Program-made: the position numbers and the translations under genes
The notes under the pieces: generated by a model
What the model saw: only the letters and a program-made list of their open reading frames with translations
The model's database searches: none
Told to the model about the DNA's origin: nothing
Origin: Anaerolineales bacterium
Lineage (GTDB): Bacteria; Chloroflexota; Anaerolineae; Anaerolineales; Villigracilaceae
Direction: 5' to 3'
Assembly: GCA_016934715.1 (NCBI GenBank)
Contig: JAFGSI010000038.1
Span: 1 to 64,000, forward strand
DNA: 64,000 nucleotides
Part shown: positions 54,672 through 63,458 of the stretch, one piece after another
How positions within the stretch are numbered: position 1 is the first letter of the stretch
Layout: the number at the start of each line of letters is the position of its first letter

Positions 54672-55664
54672 CTAGACCAGTGCCAATCCCACGCCCAGCA
54701 TGGCGGCCAGCAGGCTGATCAGCCAGAAGCGCTGGACGATCTGCGTCTCCGACCAGCCGAGCAGTTCAAAGTGCAGGTGGATGGGCGCCATCTTGAAGAA
54801 ACGGCGGCCCTTGGTCAATCGGAAGTAAACGATCTGGATCACATCGCTCAGCGCCTCGCTGACCGGGATGATGGCGATGATCGGGAACAGGGCCCACTGG
54901 CCGGTCATCAGGGCGATCACGGCGATGGTGGCGCCGAGCGAGAGCGAGCCGGTGTCGCCCATGAACAACTGGGCCGGGTGGACGTTGAACCACAGGAAAC
55001 CGAACAGGGCTCCGACCATCGTGAAACAGAACCGGGCGATGAAGATCTGGCCCTGCAACAGGGCGATCCCGCCGTAGGCGGCGAAGATGGTTACCGAGAT
55101 CAGTCCGGCCAGTCCGTCCAGCCCGTCGGTGAAGTTGACCGCGTTGCAGGCCGCGACGATGATGAAGGCCGCGATCGGCACATACCAGAAGCCCAGCTCG
55201 ATCTCGGTTTGGATCCCCGGCAGGAACATGTCGGGCACATCGAGCACGTACTTGAGCCCGATCGCCAGCCCGATGGCCAGCCCGATCTGGGCGATGAACT
55301 TGGTGCGGATGCGCATCCCCTCGCCCTTGCGCTTGCCGCGAATGCCTTCCCAATCATCCAGGGCACCGAGCAAGGCATAGCCGAGCATGGCAGCCAGCGG
55401 GACCAGTACCGAGCGGCCCAGGACCTTCATGCCGATCAGGCTGACGGCGTTGAGCAGCACGGTCAGCATGGTGACCGGGATGATGATCATCACGCCGCCC
55501 ATCGTCGGGGTGCCCATCTTGGTGAAGTGCTTGCCCGGCTCCTCGACGCGGATGATCTTGCCGATCTTGAAGTGGCGCAGGATGCGCAGCAGCGGCCCCC
55601 CCCAAATGACGGTCATCATGAAGGCCAGCCCGGCCAGGCTCAAGGCAAGCGCAGAATCTCTCAT
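54672..55664 (-). CDS. mraY: Phospho-MurNAc-pentapeptide transferase MraY
   Basis: 330 aa, about ten membrane helices. Catalytic and Mg sites: HFTKMGTPTMGGVMII, DDWEGIRGKRKG, NFTDGLDGLAG, FNVHPAQLFMGDTGSLSLG. It transfers phospho-MurNAc-pentapeptide to undecaprenyl phosphate, giving lipid I. Overlaps murF by 4 bp. Confidence 0.96.
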   Translation of the reverse strand: MRDSALALSLAGLAFMMTVIWGGPLLRILRHFKIGKIIRVEEPGKHFTKMGTPTMGGVMIIIPVTMLTVLLNAVSLIGMKVLGRSVLVPLAAMLGYALLGALDDWEGIRGKRKGEGMRIRTKFIAQIGLAIGLAIGLKYVLDVPDMFLPGIQTEIELGFWYVPIAAFIIVAACNAVNFTDGLDGLAGLISVTIFAAYGGIALLQGQIFIARFCFTMVGALFGFLWFNVHPAQLFMGDTGSLSLGATIAVIALMTGQWALFPIIAIIPVSEALSDVIQIVYFRLTKGRRFFKMAPIHLHFELLGWSETQIVQRFWLISLLAAMLGVGLALV

Positions 55665-57115
55665 GGCGAGGCCTCCAGGGCGGTGACGATGCGGTCCATG
55701 CGGATGCCGCGCGAGCCCTTGACCAGCACGGCATCCCGGCTGGTCAGGGACTCCTGCAGGTTGGCCACCGCCTGATCGGTGTCGTCACACTCGTATATCG
55801 CAGCCGCTCCGAGGCCGGCCCGCCGGGCGGCGGCGGCGATGATATGGCCGCGCTCCCCGACCGTGACCAGCCGGTCGGCCACCTGGGCGGCCCGTACGCC
55901 GACCATCTCGTGGCCTTCCTTCTCGTAAGGGCCCAGTTCGAGCATGTCGCCCAGCACGGCCACCTTGCGGCCGTCCAGGTCGGCCAGCAGGTTGAGGGCC
56001 GCCAGCATCGACTCGGGCGAAGCGTTGTAGGTGTCGTCGAGCACCAGCGCTCCGCTGGCGGTGCGGACGGCCACCAGACGCAGCTGGGGATGTCCCTGGC
56101 GCAGGCCGCTCAGGATCTCCTGCCAGGTCAAACCCTCGGCCAGGCCGACGGCGGCGGCCCGCAGGGCGGTGTGGACGGAGTGCTGGCCGATCATCGGGAC
56201 ACGCACGTGCAGGGTCTCCGTGCGATAATGCAGGCGGAAGCGGATGCCCTCCAGACCCAGACCATCGACCTGGTCAGCCCACAGGTCGGCTTGGGGATCG
56301 AGGCCGTAGTACAGGATGCGCGCCCTGGTCAGTTCGGCCATCGGACGGACCAGCGGATCGTCGTAGTTCAGCACCGCCACGCCCTGCGGGGCAGGGGGTA
56401 GGGCCTGGACCAGTTCGGATTTGCCCCGGGCGATCGCTTCCTGCGACCCGGCCCGCTCGGCGTGCACGGTGCCGATATTGGTCACCACGCCGACCGCCGG
56501 CAGGGCAATGTCACACAGGAAGGCGATCTCGCCGGGGACGTAGAAGCCCATCTCGAGCACGGCCCGTTCGTAGCCTGAGCCAAGGTGCAGGATGGTCAGC
56601 GGCAGGCCGATCTCGTTATTCAGGTTCCCCAGGCTCTTCAGAGTGTGATACCGAATCCCCAGGACTTCGGCGATCAGTTCCTTGGTCGTCGACTTGCCGA
56701 CCGAGCCGGTGATGCCGATCACCCGCAGATTCAGCTTGCGGCGCCAGAAGCGGGCGACCTGCTGCAGGGCGGTGAGCGTATTTTCGACCCGCAGGCACAG
56801 GGGAGGGCGATTCGACGATTCGAGCGAGGCGTGCGTGTCAAGCGAGACGGACGGGGAACGCAGGTCGAGGGTCGGGAAGGATTCGTCCAGTTCGCGCTGG
56901 ATCAGAGCGAACGAAGCCCCGCGCTGGAAGGCCTCGGCGACGAAGGTGTGCCCGTCCACATGTTCTCCCGGGATGGCGACGAACATTCCGCCGGGGATCA
57001 CCTGGCGCGAGTCGATCGCCGCCTCGGTGATGACCATGTCGGCCAGCGCGGGACGGGAATTCGTCAGGGCTTCGATCACATCTGCAAGAGTCAGCACGTT
57101 GGTCTCATTGTCCAT
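55661..57115 (-). CDS. murF: UDP-MurNAc-tripeptide--D-Ala-D-Ala ligase MurF
   Basis: 484 aa. P-loop ITGSVGKSTTKELIAEVL, NIGTVHAERAGSQEAIARGK, VLDDTYNASPESMLAALNLL and VLGDMLELG are MurF-specific. It adds D-Ala-D-Ala. murE, which normally precedes murF, is missing here: ftsI is directly upstream with an 11-bp overlap. Confidence 0.96.
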   Translation of the reverse strand: MDNETNVLTLADVIEALTNSRPALADMVITEAAIDSRQVIPGGMFVAIPGEHVDGHTFVAEAFQRGASFALIQRELDESFPTLDLRSPSVSLDTHASLESSNRPPLCLRVENTLTALQQVARFWRRKLNLRVIGITGSVGKSTTKELIAEVLGIRYHTLKSLGNLNNEIGLPLTILHLGSGYERAVLEMGFYVPGEIAFLCDIALPAVGVVTNIGTVHAERAGSQEAIARGKSELVQALPPAPQGVAVLNYDDPLVRPMAELTRARILYYGLDPQADLWADQVDGLGLEGIRFRLHYRTETLHVRVPMIGQHSVHTALRAAAVGLAEGLTWQEILSGLRQGHPQLRLVAVRTASGALVLDDTYNASPESMLAALNLLADLDGRKVAVLGDMLELGPYEKEGHEMVGVRAAQVADRLVTVGERGHIIAAAARRAGLGAAAIYECDDTDQAVANLQESLTSRDAVLVKGSRGIRMDRIVTALEASP

Positions 57116-58844
57116 TCGTTGCCAGACGGATCGCGTCGGGCGGGATGTTCATCAGGACGACCAGCCGCTCGACCATCTGACGGAAGACCGGGGCGGCGAC
57201 TTCGGAAGCCCACGGCGAGGCGGTCGGGCGTTCAAGCCAGATGTAGACCAGGAACTGCGGATCGTCCACGGGCCCCCAACCGACAAAGGAGGCGTTGGTC
57301 TGGTGCAGGTCGTAACCGCCGACGGTCGGGATCTGGGCCGTGCCGGTCTTGCCGGCCAGGCTGTACCCCGGCACCAGGGCCAGGGAGGATTCGCTTTGGA
57401 GCGAGACGGCCAGCATGGCGGTCAGGGTGCGGGCGGTCTCGGTGGAGATCGGCCGCCCGATGATCTGGGTGGACATGTTGTGCTGCTGGCCGTTCTGGAC
57501 CATGGCATACAGCACGTGGGGGGAAACCATCCGGCCCTGGTTGGCGATCGCCGAAGCGGCCGCGATCACCTGGATCGGGGTGGCGGCGATGCCCTGCCCG
57601 AAGGCGTTGGTGCCCAGGTCGACCTGGTACCAGTCACCGTCGCCGGGCCGCTTCAGCCGGCCGGGGGCCTCGCCGGCCAGGTCGATGCCGGTCAGGTGGC
57701 CGAAACCAAAGTTCTCGAAATAGGCGTAGAAGTTGTCATTGCCCATCTCGACGGCCACCCAGGCCAGGCAGACGTTAAGCGAGTGCTGCAGGCAGCCGGT
57801 CATGGTCTGGTAGCCCCAGGCGCCGCCGTCCCAATTGTGGATGTCCCAACCGCCGACCCAGATGACCCCCGAATCGAACATGGTCGTCTCGGGGGTGACG
57901 GTGCCGCTGTCCAGGGCGCCGGCCATGGTGAAGATCTTCATCACCGAACCGGGCTCGTAGGCCTGGCTGATGGCCCGGTTGTAAGGGGTCTCGCCGGGGA
58001 AGATGGTGGCGTAGTCGGAATAGTGATTGGGATCCATGCGCGGGGTGGTGGCCATCGAGAGGATCTCGCCGGTCTGGGGGTCCATGACGATGATCGTCCC
58101 GGAGTCGGCCCCATAGGTCTGGATGGAGCTGTCGAGGACATCCTCGGTGGCAGCCTGGATCTCGCGGTCGATGGTCAGGATCAGCGTCGCCCCGGGCGGA
58201 ATATCTGGCAGTTCCTCGGCCCGGTTGGGGTCGGAGGGAACCCAGACGGTCACCGGGACGCCGGCCAGCAGGTTGTTGTATTTCTCCTCGATCCCGTAGT
58301 AGCCGCGGCCTTCACGAGTGACGAAGCCGACCACGTTGGAGACCAGCGAGCCTTCGGGATAGCTGCGCTGCAGATGCGGCTGGAAGACCAGCCCGTCCAG
58401 GCTCTGACCGGAGGGGTCGTTCAGGAGCACCTCCTGCAGCTGGATGAGCTGGTCGGCCCGGTCGGGGGTGATGTAGTCGGTCAGGACAATGTAGAAGATG
58501 CCTTCCGGAGGATCGGTGATCTGTTCGTAGACTTCGTCGTAGTCCAGGCCCAGGTAGACACTGGTGGCCAGGGCGATGCTGTGCGGGTCATCGATCTCGC
58601 TGAGGGTCACGCCGACCTCGTAAACGGTCTGGTTGCCGGCCAGCAGGTTGCCGTTGCGGTCGTAGATCTCGCCGCGCGCCGGGTAGTAGGTCCGCCAGGC
58701 GCCGGTGTAGGGACCGACGTCGACCAGGATGGCCTGGGCCTCGGGGCTGGTCTGGATGCGTACCAGCTGGAAGATGATCCCGGTGCCGAAGATGCCCAGC
58801 AGGAAGGCGAGTGTCAGGTAACGCCCGGCGAACTGGCCCCTCAT
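57105..58844 (-). CDS. ftsI: Class B penicillin-binding protein, FtsI/PBP3-like
   Basis: 579 aa. One N-terminal membrane helix, a dimerisation domain, then the transpeptidase with SxxK EPGSVMKIFTMAG, SxN in HSLNVCLAW and KTGTAQI. No C-terminal PASTA domain. Position between an FtsL-like gene and murF indicates septal FtsI. Overlaps the FtsL-like gene by 4 bp. Confidence 0.93.
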   Translation of the reverse strand: MRGQFAGRYLTLAFLLGIFGTGIIFQLVRIQTSPEAQAILVDVGPYTGAWRTYYPARGEIYDRNGNLLAGNQTVYEVGVTLSEIDDPHSIALATSVYLGLDYDEVYEQITDPPEGIFYIVLTDYITPDRADQLIQLQEVLLNDPSGQSLDGLVFQPHLQRSYPEGSLVSNVVGFVTREGRGYYGIEEKYNNLLAGVPVTVWVPSDPNRAEELPDIPPGATLILTIDREIQAATEDVLDSSIQTYGADSGTIIVMDPQTGEILSMATTPRMDPNHYSDYATIFPGETPYNRAISQAYEPGSVMKIFTMAGALDSGTVTPETTMFDSGVIWVGGWDIHNWDGGAWGYQTMTGCLQHSLNVCLAWVAVEMGNDNFYAYFENFGFGHLTGIDLAGEAPGRLKRPGDGDWYQVDLGTNAFGQGIAATPIQVIAAASAIANQGRMVSPHVLYAMVQNGQQHNMSTQIIGRPISTETARTLTAMLAVSLQSESSLALVPGYSLAGKTGTAQIPTVGGYDLHQTNASFVGWGPVDDPQFLVYIWLERPTASPWASEVAAPVFRQMVERLVVLMNIPPDAIRLATNGQ

Positions 58845-59311
58845 CGAGGACCTCCAGTTACGCCGGACGGGGTCGTCAGCCTTTCCACCAGCCAGTCGAA
58901 AAGCGACTGGGTGTATTCGGGTGTCAAAGGGCTGTCGAACGTGTGCTCGGTCTCATCGGACATATCGACCGGGCTTTTCGGGACGTAGCCGGGAACCACC
59001 ACGTAGGTGATGTCTTCCGGCTGGACCGGCCGGAAGCCGAGTGCCAGGGCGCGCGCCTCCATGGCTTCGGTGGAGGTCAGGTCGGCCAGTTGCGTCTCCA
59101 GGTCGGCGTTGATGCGCTGGTTGTCGGAAATCTCATCCTTCAGCAACTGGATCGCACGCCCGGCCAGGGCCGCCTGGGCGGTGACGTTCAGGTAGATGCC
59201 CGCCACCATGGCCGACAGGACCAGGACAAGCAAAAAGAGGCCGATCCACTGGCGTTGTATCCGCCAGGGGGCCTGTCGCACGTTCTGAACGATATGGGTG
59301 ACATTGTTCAT
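58841..59311 (-). CDS. FtsL-like bitopic division protein
   Basis: 156 aa. Cytoplasmic N-terminus, one membrane helix (about residues 24-46), then a coiled coil (LLKDEISDNQRINADLETQL) and an acidic, Pro-rich C-terminus. Position between rsmH and ftsI is where ftsL always lies; sequence identity of FtsL is low in general, so position and topology make the call. The frame is open beyond 59311, but M at 59311 precedes the natural N-terminus. Confidence 0.75.
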   Translation of the reverse strand: MNNVTHIVQNVRQAPWRIQRQWIGLFLLVLVLSAMVAGIYLNVTAQAALAGRAIQLLKDEISDNQRINADLETQLADLTSTEAMEARALALGFRPVQPEDITYVVVPGYVPKSPVDMSDETEHTFDSPLTPEYTQSLFDWLVERLTTPSGVTGGPR

Positions 59312-59401
59312 GTTTGCCGGTCCGTTGAAAGAACTATGATCTGCTGTACGTGACGCTGCACCTCCGTTCGGAGCCAACACCCATTGGCATGGCCTTGCGG
59401 C

Positions 59402-60310
59402 CTAGTTTTTTTGTGCGATTCTGAGCTTCGCGCTGCGGGCGCGGGAGTTCCGTTTGATTTCGTCTTCCGTCGGCGTGATCGGCCGGCGGTTGACCTCCTT
59501 GAGGAGCGCTTGATGCTTGCAGGTGCACGCCGGCTGGCGGGGCGGGCACAGGCAGTCGCGGCTTTCGCGGCGGAAAAATTCCTTGACCAGCCGGTCTTCC
59601 AGCGAGTGGAAGGCGATGACCGCCAGCCGCCCACCCGGACCAAGCGCCTGCAGCGCCAGCGGTAGGACTTTCTCGATCGCCTCCAGTTCGCCGTTGACGG
59701 CGATGCGCAGGGCCTGGAAGGTCCGCGTGGCGGGGTGGTGAGGGCCTCTCCGGCCGAGGGCCCGCTCGATGACGGCCGCCAGGTCGCCGGTCCTGGAGAG
59801 CGGCCGGGCCTCGACGATGGCCCGGGCGATGCGCCGGCCGGCCGGGTCCTCGCCGTAACGGTAGATCAGGTCGGCCAGTTCCTGTTCGGGCCACTGGTTG
59901 ACGATCCCGGCGGCGGTCAGGAGGGCCTGGGGGTCGAAGCGCATGTCCAGCGGGCCGTCCGCCAGGAAGGAGAAGCCGCGCTCCGGGGTGTCGAACTGCA
60001 TGGACGAGGCTCCCAGATCGAGGAGGATCCCATCGACCGCCTCCCAGCCGAGCAGGGCGAGTTCTTCGTTCAGGCTGGTGTAGGAGGCCCTCTTTAACCG
60101 TGCACGCTCCCCGAAGGGAGCGAGTTTCCGGTTTGCCAGGGCAAGCGCCTGCGGGTCGACGTCCAGACCCAGGAGCATGCCGCCCGGTTCGCTGGTGGCC
60201 AGGATCCCGGCGGCGTGTCCACCGGCGCCCAGGGTTCCGTCCACGTAGCGCCCTCCGTCTCTGGGGCGTAAAGCGTGTATAATTTCATGGTAAAGTACAG
60301 GTTCGTGCAT
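59402..60310 (-). CDS. rsmH: 16S rRNA m4C1402 methyltransferase RsmH
   Basis: 302 aa. HEPVLYHEII start, SAM motif VDGTLGAGGHAAGIL, DGILLDLGASSMQFDTPERGFSF, AFHSLEDRLVKEFFR and the C-terminal cysteines CLCPPRQPACTC. It N4-methylates C1402 at the decoding site. ATG 60310 begins 2 bp before the mraZ stop at 60312-60314. Confidence 0.95.
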   Translation of the reverse strand: MHEPVLYHEIIHALRPRDGGRYVDGTLGAGGHAAGILATSEPGGMLLGLDVDPQALALANRKLAPFGERARLKRASYTSLNEELALLGWEAVDGILLDLGASSMQFDTPERGFSFLADGPLDMRFDPQALLTAAGIVNQWPEQELADLIYRYGEDPAGRRIARAIVEARPLSRTGDLAAVIERALGRRGPHHPATRTFQALRIAVNGELEAIEKVLPLALQALGPGGRLAVIAFHSLEDRLVKEFFRRESRDCLCPPRQPACTCKHQALLKEVNRRPITPTEDEIKRNSRARSAKLRIAQKN

Positions 60311-60311
60311 G

Positions 60312-60749
60312 TCAGCGGGTCGAGAGGTCGAGCGTGGCAAAGCGCTGGGCGTTGACGGCCGGGTCGTGCAGTTCGGTCTCCTGGTCCTTCCAGGGGACCG
60401 GGGCCCAGACTTCGAAGTAGTCGCCCTGGCCGACCAGCATGGCCTCGCTCTCCAGCCCGACCAGGCTGCGCAGATTCTGCGGGATCAGGATCCTCCCGGC
60501 GCTGTCGAGTTCGAGCGGGAAGGCGGTCCCCAGGATCAGGCGCCGCAGGGCACGGGCGGCCGGGTCGGTCAGGTTCATGGCCATCAGGCGCTGATAGACG
60601 ACTTCGAAGGCAGCCTGGGTCAGCACCATCAGGTTCTGGTCCAAACCCTGGACAACGACGGCGCCCTCGGCGAGCGAATCCCGGAAGCGGGCCGGGACCG
60701 TCAGGCGGCCTTTGTCATCGAAGGAGTGCAGATACTGCCCTAGGAACAT
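60312..60749 (-). CDS. mraZ: Division/cell-wall cluster regulator MraZ
   Basis: 145 aa with two SpoVT/AbrB-like repeats: MFLGQYLHSFDDKGRLTVPARFR and ELDSAGRILIPQNLRSLVG, each with the DxxGR motif. It binds repeated boxes upstream of itself and controls dcw transcription. The start is set by MFLGQY, the usual N-terminus; the frame is open 63 bp further. Three boxes are visible upstream. Confidence 0.95.
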   Translation of the reverse strand: MFLGQYLHSFDDKGRLTVPARFRDSLAEGAVVVQGLDQNLMVLTQAAFEVVYQRLMAMNLTDPAARALRRLILGTAFPLELDSAGRILIPQNLRSLVGLESEAMLVGQGDYFEVWAPVPWKDQETELHDPAVNAQRFATLDLSTR

Positions 60750-60797
60750 ACGTTCTACCTTTGCCTTTAAATCGGAACGCCGGATGGCTTCCGGCGC

Positions 60798-60822
60798 CCC
60801 ACATCGTCCCACTTTCTCCCAC
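60798..60822 (-). promoter_or_regulatory. Three MraZ boxes
   Basis: GTGGG occurs three times on the minus strand at 60822-60818, 60812-60808 and 60802-60798, exactly 10 bp apart (one helical turn). Direct GTGGG/TGGG repeats are the known target of MraZ. They lie just downstream of the predicted transcription start, so binding would repress. Confidence 0.75.
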
Positions 60823-60832
60823 GGACGTCTCT

Positions 60833-60862
60833 ATTTTAGCATGAATCCAGTCCAGATTGCAA
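60833..60862 (-). promoter_or_regulatory. Promoter of the dcw cluster
   Basis: TTGCAA (60862-60857), an 18-bp spacer and TAAAAT (60838-60833) on the minus strand. The start would be near 60826, immediately before the first MraZ box. Confidence 0.6.
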
Positions 60863-60913
60863 GTAGTACTTTTGCCTATCCCGACCTACATAAAAGACGC
60901 CCCTGGCACTCCC

Positions 60914-61792
60914 ATGACGATCGAAATTCGCCTGCTTGATTCCCCTCAGTGGACCGATTACGAACTGCTCGACAGCGGTGACGGGCAGAAGCTGGAACGC
61001 TTCGGCCCCTACCTCTTCATCCGCCCGGAGGTCCAGGCATTGTGGCCCAGGCGGCAGCCGGAGCTCTGGAAGGCGGCCCATGCCGTCTTCTGCCCGACCG
61101 GGGAGGAGAGCGGGGGCCATTGGGAGGTTAAAAAAAACGTGCCTGCGCAGTGGGAAGTGAGCTACGGGGGATTGCGGATGGCGGTCATGACAACGCCGGG
61201 CCGGCATCTGGGCGTCTTCCCGGAGTGCGCCGCCCAGTGGGACTGGATTGCGGACAAGATCCGAAAAGGAAAAGAGGCCAGCATCCTGAACCTGTTTGGC
61301 TACACAGGGCTGGCGACGCTGGCGGCGGCCGCGGCCGGGGCGAAGGTCACCCATGTGGACGCGTCCAGGAAGTCGGTGGCCTGGGCGCGCCAGAACCAGG
61401 CCCTGTCCGGGCTGGGCGGAAAGCCGGTGCGCTGGATCGTCGACGATGCGCTCAAGTTCGTCCAGCGCGAGGGCCGGCGGGGCGTCAAGTACGACGGCAT
61501 CCTGCTTGATCCCCCCAAGTTCGGACGCGGTCCGAAGGGCGAGGTCTGGGAGGTCTACAAGTCACTGCCGGTCCTGCTGGAGGCCTGCCAGGCCATTTTG
61601 AGCCCCCGGCCGCTCTTCGTGGTGCTGACGGTTTACGCGGTCAGGGCACCGGCGGTGCACCTGTATTTCTCCATGCAGGAGATGATGAAGAGTTTCGGGG
61701 GGACGATCGAATGCGGAGAACTGGTCACGGTCGAGAAGTCCGCCGAGCGAATGCTCAGCCAGGCGACCTATGCGCGCTGGGCGGCTGCGTAA
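60914..61792 (+). CDS. Class I SAM methyltransferase, RlmI/RlmK-like
   Basis: 292 aa. SAM motif LNLFGYTGLATLAAAAAGA, then VTHVDASRKSVAWARQN, and the catalytic DPPKFGRG (DPPxF, typical of rRNA methyltransferases that modify an exocyclic or ring atom). The N-terminal part is short and lacks a PUA domain. It probably methylates 23S rRNA at cytosine or guanine. Start at MTIEIRLLD (60914). Divergent from mraZ. Confidence 0.82.
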   Translation: MTIEIRLLDSPQWTDYELLDSGDGQKLERFGPYLFIRPEVQALWPRRQPELWKAAHAVFCPTGEESGGHWEVKKNVPAQWEVSYGGLRMAVMTTPGRHLGVFPECAAQWDWIADKIRKGKEASILNLFGYTGLATLAAAAAGAKVTHVDASRKSVAWARQNQALSGLGGKPVRWIVDDALKFVQREGRRGVKYDGILLDPPKFGRGPKGEVWEVYKSLPVLLEACQAILSPRPLFVVLTVYAVRAPAVHLYFSMQEMMKSFGGTIECGELVTVEKSAERMLSQATYARWAAA

Positions 61793-61874
61793 CATCAGTT
61801 ACCAATTCAAGTTAATACTAATCCACCCAAGCGGCGTTTTCTGCCGACGGAACCCCTGTAGGCTTTCCCCAACT

Positions 61875-62306
61875 CTACCACCGTCCACCAAATCGGGTCA
61901 ACTCCAGGATGGTGTCTTCAGGGCTGGCAAAGTTAGCGCTTATTTCCACGCCGAGGGAGAAGGTCTGCCGGTTGACATGAGCAAGTTGGGATCGGTAAAA
62001 AGGTGTTGGGAGCGGGATGAACACATCTACTTTGAACAGGCTGTTGCGGTGAATGATGTTGAAACTGGACTTGTGCTCGATGGACCCGGCGATCATTTCC
62101 TCGTCGATGTAGAACTCGTCTTGGAGCGCTGCTAGGAACGGCTGGATATGCTCTGGGTGCATTTCTGCAATGATGTCAGAATCCTGGGTGGTCCGTACCA
62201 TGCCGTAGAGTGTGCTGGCCAGCGAACCGCCAATGAGATAGGGAATGTTCAGCCTTTCAAGAACTCCCGTCACAAGAAGGGTGATCGAAATTGGATCATC
62301 TGACAT
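61875..62306 (-). CDS. Nucleotidyltransferase-like protein (AbiEii/DUF6036-type)
   Basis: 143 aa. IPYLIGGSLASTLYGMVRTTQDSDII matches the nucleotidyltransferase core (GGSxA...R.T.DxD), though the second Asp pattern is DSDI instead of DID. Such small proteins form toxin-antitoxin-like or modification modules. ATG 62306 has GGAGAAG 8 nt upstream and overlaps the previous gene by 11 bp. Confidence 0.7.
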   Translation of the reverse strand: MSDDPISITLLVTGVLERLNIPYLIGGSLASTLYGMVRTTQDSDIIAEMHPEHIQPFLAALQDEFYIDEEMIAGSIEHKSSFNIIHRNSLFKVDVFIPLPTPFYRSQLAHVNRQTFSLGVEISANFASPEDTILELTRFGGRW

Positions 62307-62601
62307 AGCCGGCTTCTCCAAAGACCTTTCGCGCCAGGTCCTGCCCCAGCAACAAGTCTGCCAGCTTGCGGTGCAATTCGGTTTCGGTCATCTGTGGGAA
62401 TCGCGAGCGTAAGCCGGCCAGCGCCAGGATCCGCGCCGAGGCGTTGAGCTGTGCCAGCATCTCCATTTTACGAGTCGGAGATACCTGCCGCAGCAGCTCG
62501 ATCTGCAGCGCTTCCATCTTGGGATGGGTGTCTGAGAAACGGCGGCCTGGTGCCGAGTTGACAGATCGAGCCTGCCGGGATCGTGTTGAAGTGTCACTCA
62601 T
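62296..62601 (-). CDS. Small partner protein of the nucleotidyltransferase
   Basis: 101 aa, mostly helical (THPKMEALQIELLRQVSPTRKMEMLAQLNAS), ending FPQMTETELHRKLADLLLGQDLARKVFGE. This type of protein recurs next to nucleotidyltransferase-like genes, which suggests a functional pair. It overlaps both neighbours (8 and 11 bp). The role is unknown; it could act as antitoxin. Confidence 0.6.
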   Translation of the reverse strand: MSDTSTRSRQARSVNSAPGRRFSDTHPKMEALQIELLRQVSPTRKMEMLAQLNASARILALAGLRSRFPQMTETELHRKLADLLLGQDLARKVFGEAGYVR

Positions 62602-63013
62602 CCCGATAATCCCCTATCCAAACGACCCAATCCAGTTTACCCTTGACCGCGCTGTACAGGTGCAGATCGCCGGTGACCAGCGTTTCACCGGCCCGCTGCG
62701 CCAGGGTCAGGTAGGCTGCATCATAGGCGCTGCGCTTGTACTGGCGTGCCAGGGGCAGCATTTCGCCCCAGTCCAACGGCAGCAATTCTATCTCCAGTCC
62801 TGCTACCGTTTGCATGATCTCGTCAGCCTGGGCGCTGGTGATCCGCCCGCGCCGCTCCGCCTGCCAGACCGCGTTGCTGACCTCGTACGCCACCAGCGTC
62901 GGAGCCTTCAGCCGTCCCTGGCCGGAGGCGTGGGCGTACAAGATCGCCTGCGCCTGGGCCTGGGCTTCATCGGGAAAGAACGCGCTCAGCAGGACGCTCG
63001 CGTCGATGATCAT
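62594..63013 (-). CDS. PIN domain toxin (VapC-like)
   Basis: 139 aa PIN-domain ribonuclease. Acidic residues: Asp4 in MIIDASVLLSAF, Glu in LVAYEVSNAVW, Asp in KRSAYDAAYLTLA and Asp in LVTGDLHLYS, all four expected. It cleaves tRNA or rRNA when freed from antitoxin. It overlaps the Phd-type antitoxin by 4 bp. Confidence 0.88.
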   Translation of the reverse strand: MIIDASVLLSAFFPDEAQAQAQAILYAHASGQGRLKAPTLVAYEVSNAVWQAERRGRITSAQADEIMQTVAGLEIELLPLDWGEMLPLARQYKRSAYDAAYLTLAQRAGETLVTGDLHLYSAVKGKLDWVVWIGDYRDE

Positions 63014-63264
63014 TGCCTGCCTTCCAGTTCGTCGCGTGAGGTTCGGTGGAGCTCAGATGCGCTCACGCCGCTCTCGCGCAGATTCTGTGAAAGCCGCAGG
63101 ACGCTGTGATACGCCTCGAACTGGCGCAGGCGTTCATATTCTTCGGGAGAAATGAGCACGCCGACCGCCTTGCCTCGCCGGGTGAGCGTGATGGGATTTT
63201 TCTGAACTTTCTTGAGCAGGGATGAAAGCCGGTTGTGCGCTTCGGCAATGGGGATGTTGACCAT
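63010..63264 (-). CDS. Phd/YefM-type antitoxin
   Basis: 84 aa. N-terminal Phd/YefM fold: VNIPIAEAHNRLSSLLKKVQ, TRRGKAVGVLISPEEYERL. The C-terminal helix neutralises the PIN toxin encoded next. It likely binds the palindrome in its own promoter. Confidence 0.87.
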   Translation of the reverse strand: MVNIPIAEAHNRLSSLLKKVQKNPITLTRRGKAVGVLISPEEYERLRQFEAYHSVLRLSQNLRESGVSASELHRTSRDELEGRQ

Positions 63265-63277
63265 ATCGCCTCCAACT

Positions 63278-63319
63278 GTCTATATGATATAGACATTATA
63301 CACGACAATTCGTCTATAT
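63278..63319 (-). promoter_or_regulatory. Operator and promoter of the Phd/PIN pair
   Basis: GTCTATAT-G-ATATAGAC (63278-63294) is a perfect 8-bp-arm palindrome. A half-site GTCTATAT recurs at 63312-63319. On the minus strand a TATAAT (63300-63295) lies between them, touching the palindrome, so antitoxin binding would block transcription. Confidence 0.7.
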
Positions 63320-63353
63320 TAGGCACATACCACTCACATGAACCTGTCCGATC

Positions 63354-63458
63354 TTACAGCCCCAGGATGTCGGCAGAGATCCTATAGAATGGCTCTCGCT
63401 TCTGGTGAACATCCAGGTAGTTGTTGATATGGATCAGCACAACGGGCTTTTCAACCAT
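63354..63458 (-). pseudogene. Truncated PIN toxin (VapC) remnant
   Basis: 34 codons: MVEKPVVLIHINNYLDVHQK, REPFYRISADILGL, then TAA. This is the N-terminus of a VapC with the fingerprint VLIDxNxYLDVxxxREPF, but the catalytic Asp is His (VLIHIN) and about 100 residues are missing. It overlaps the antitoxin gene as an intact toxin would. It is inactive on both counts. Confidence 0.65.

Noticed and set aside
56682-58988. A 768-codon open frame on the plus strand
   Set aside because: Antisense to murF and ftsI, which carry all expected motifs.
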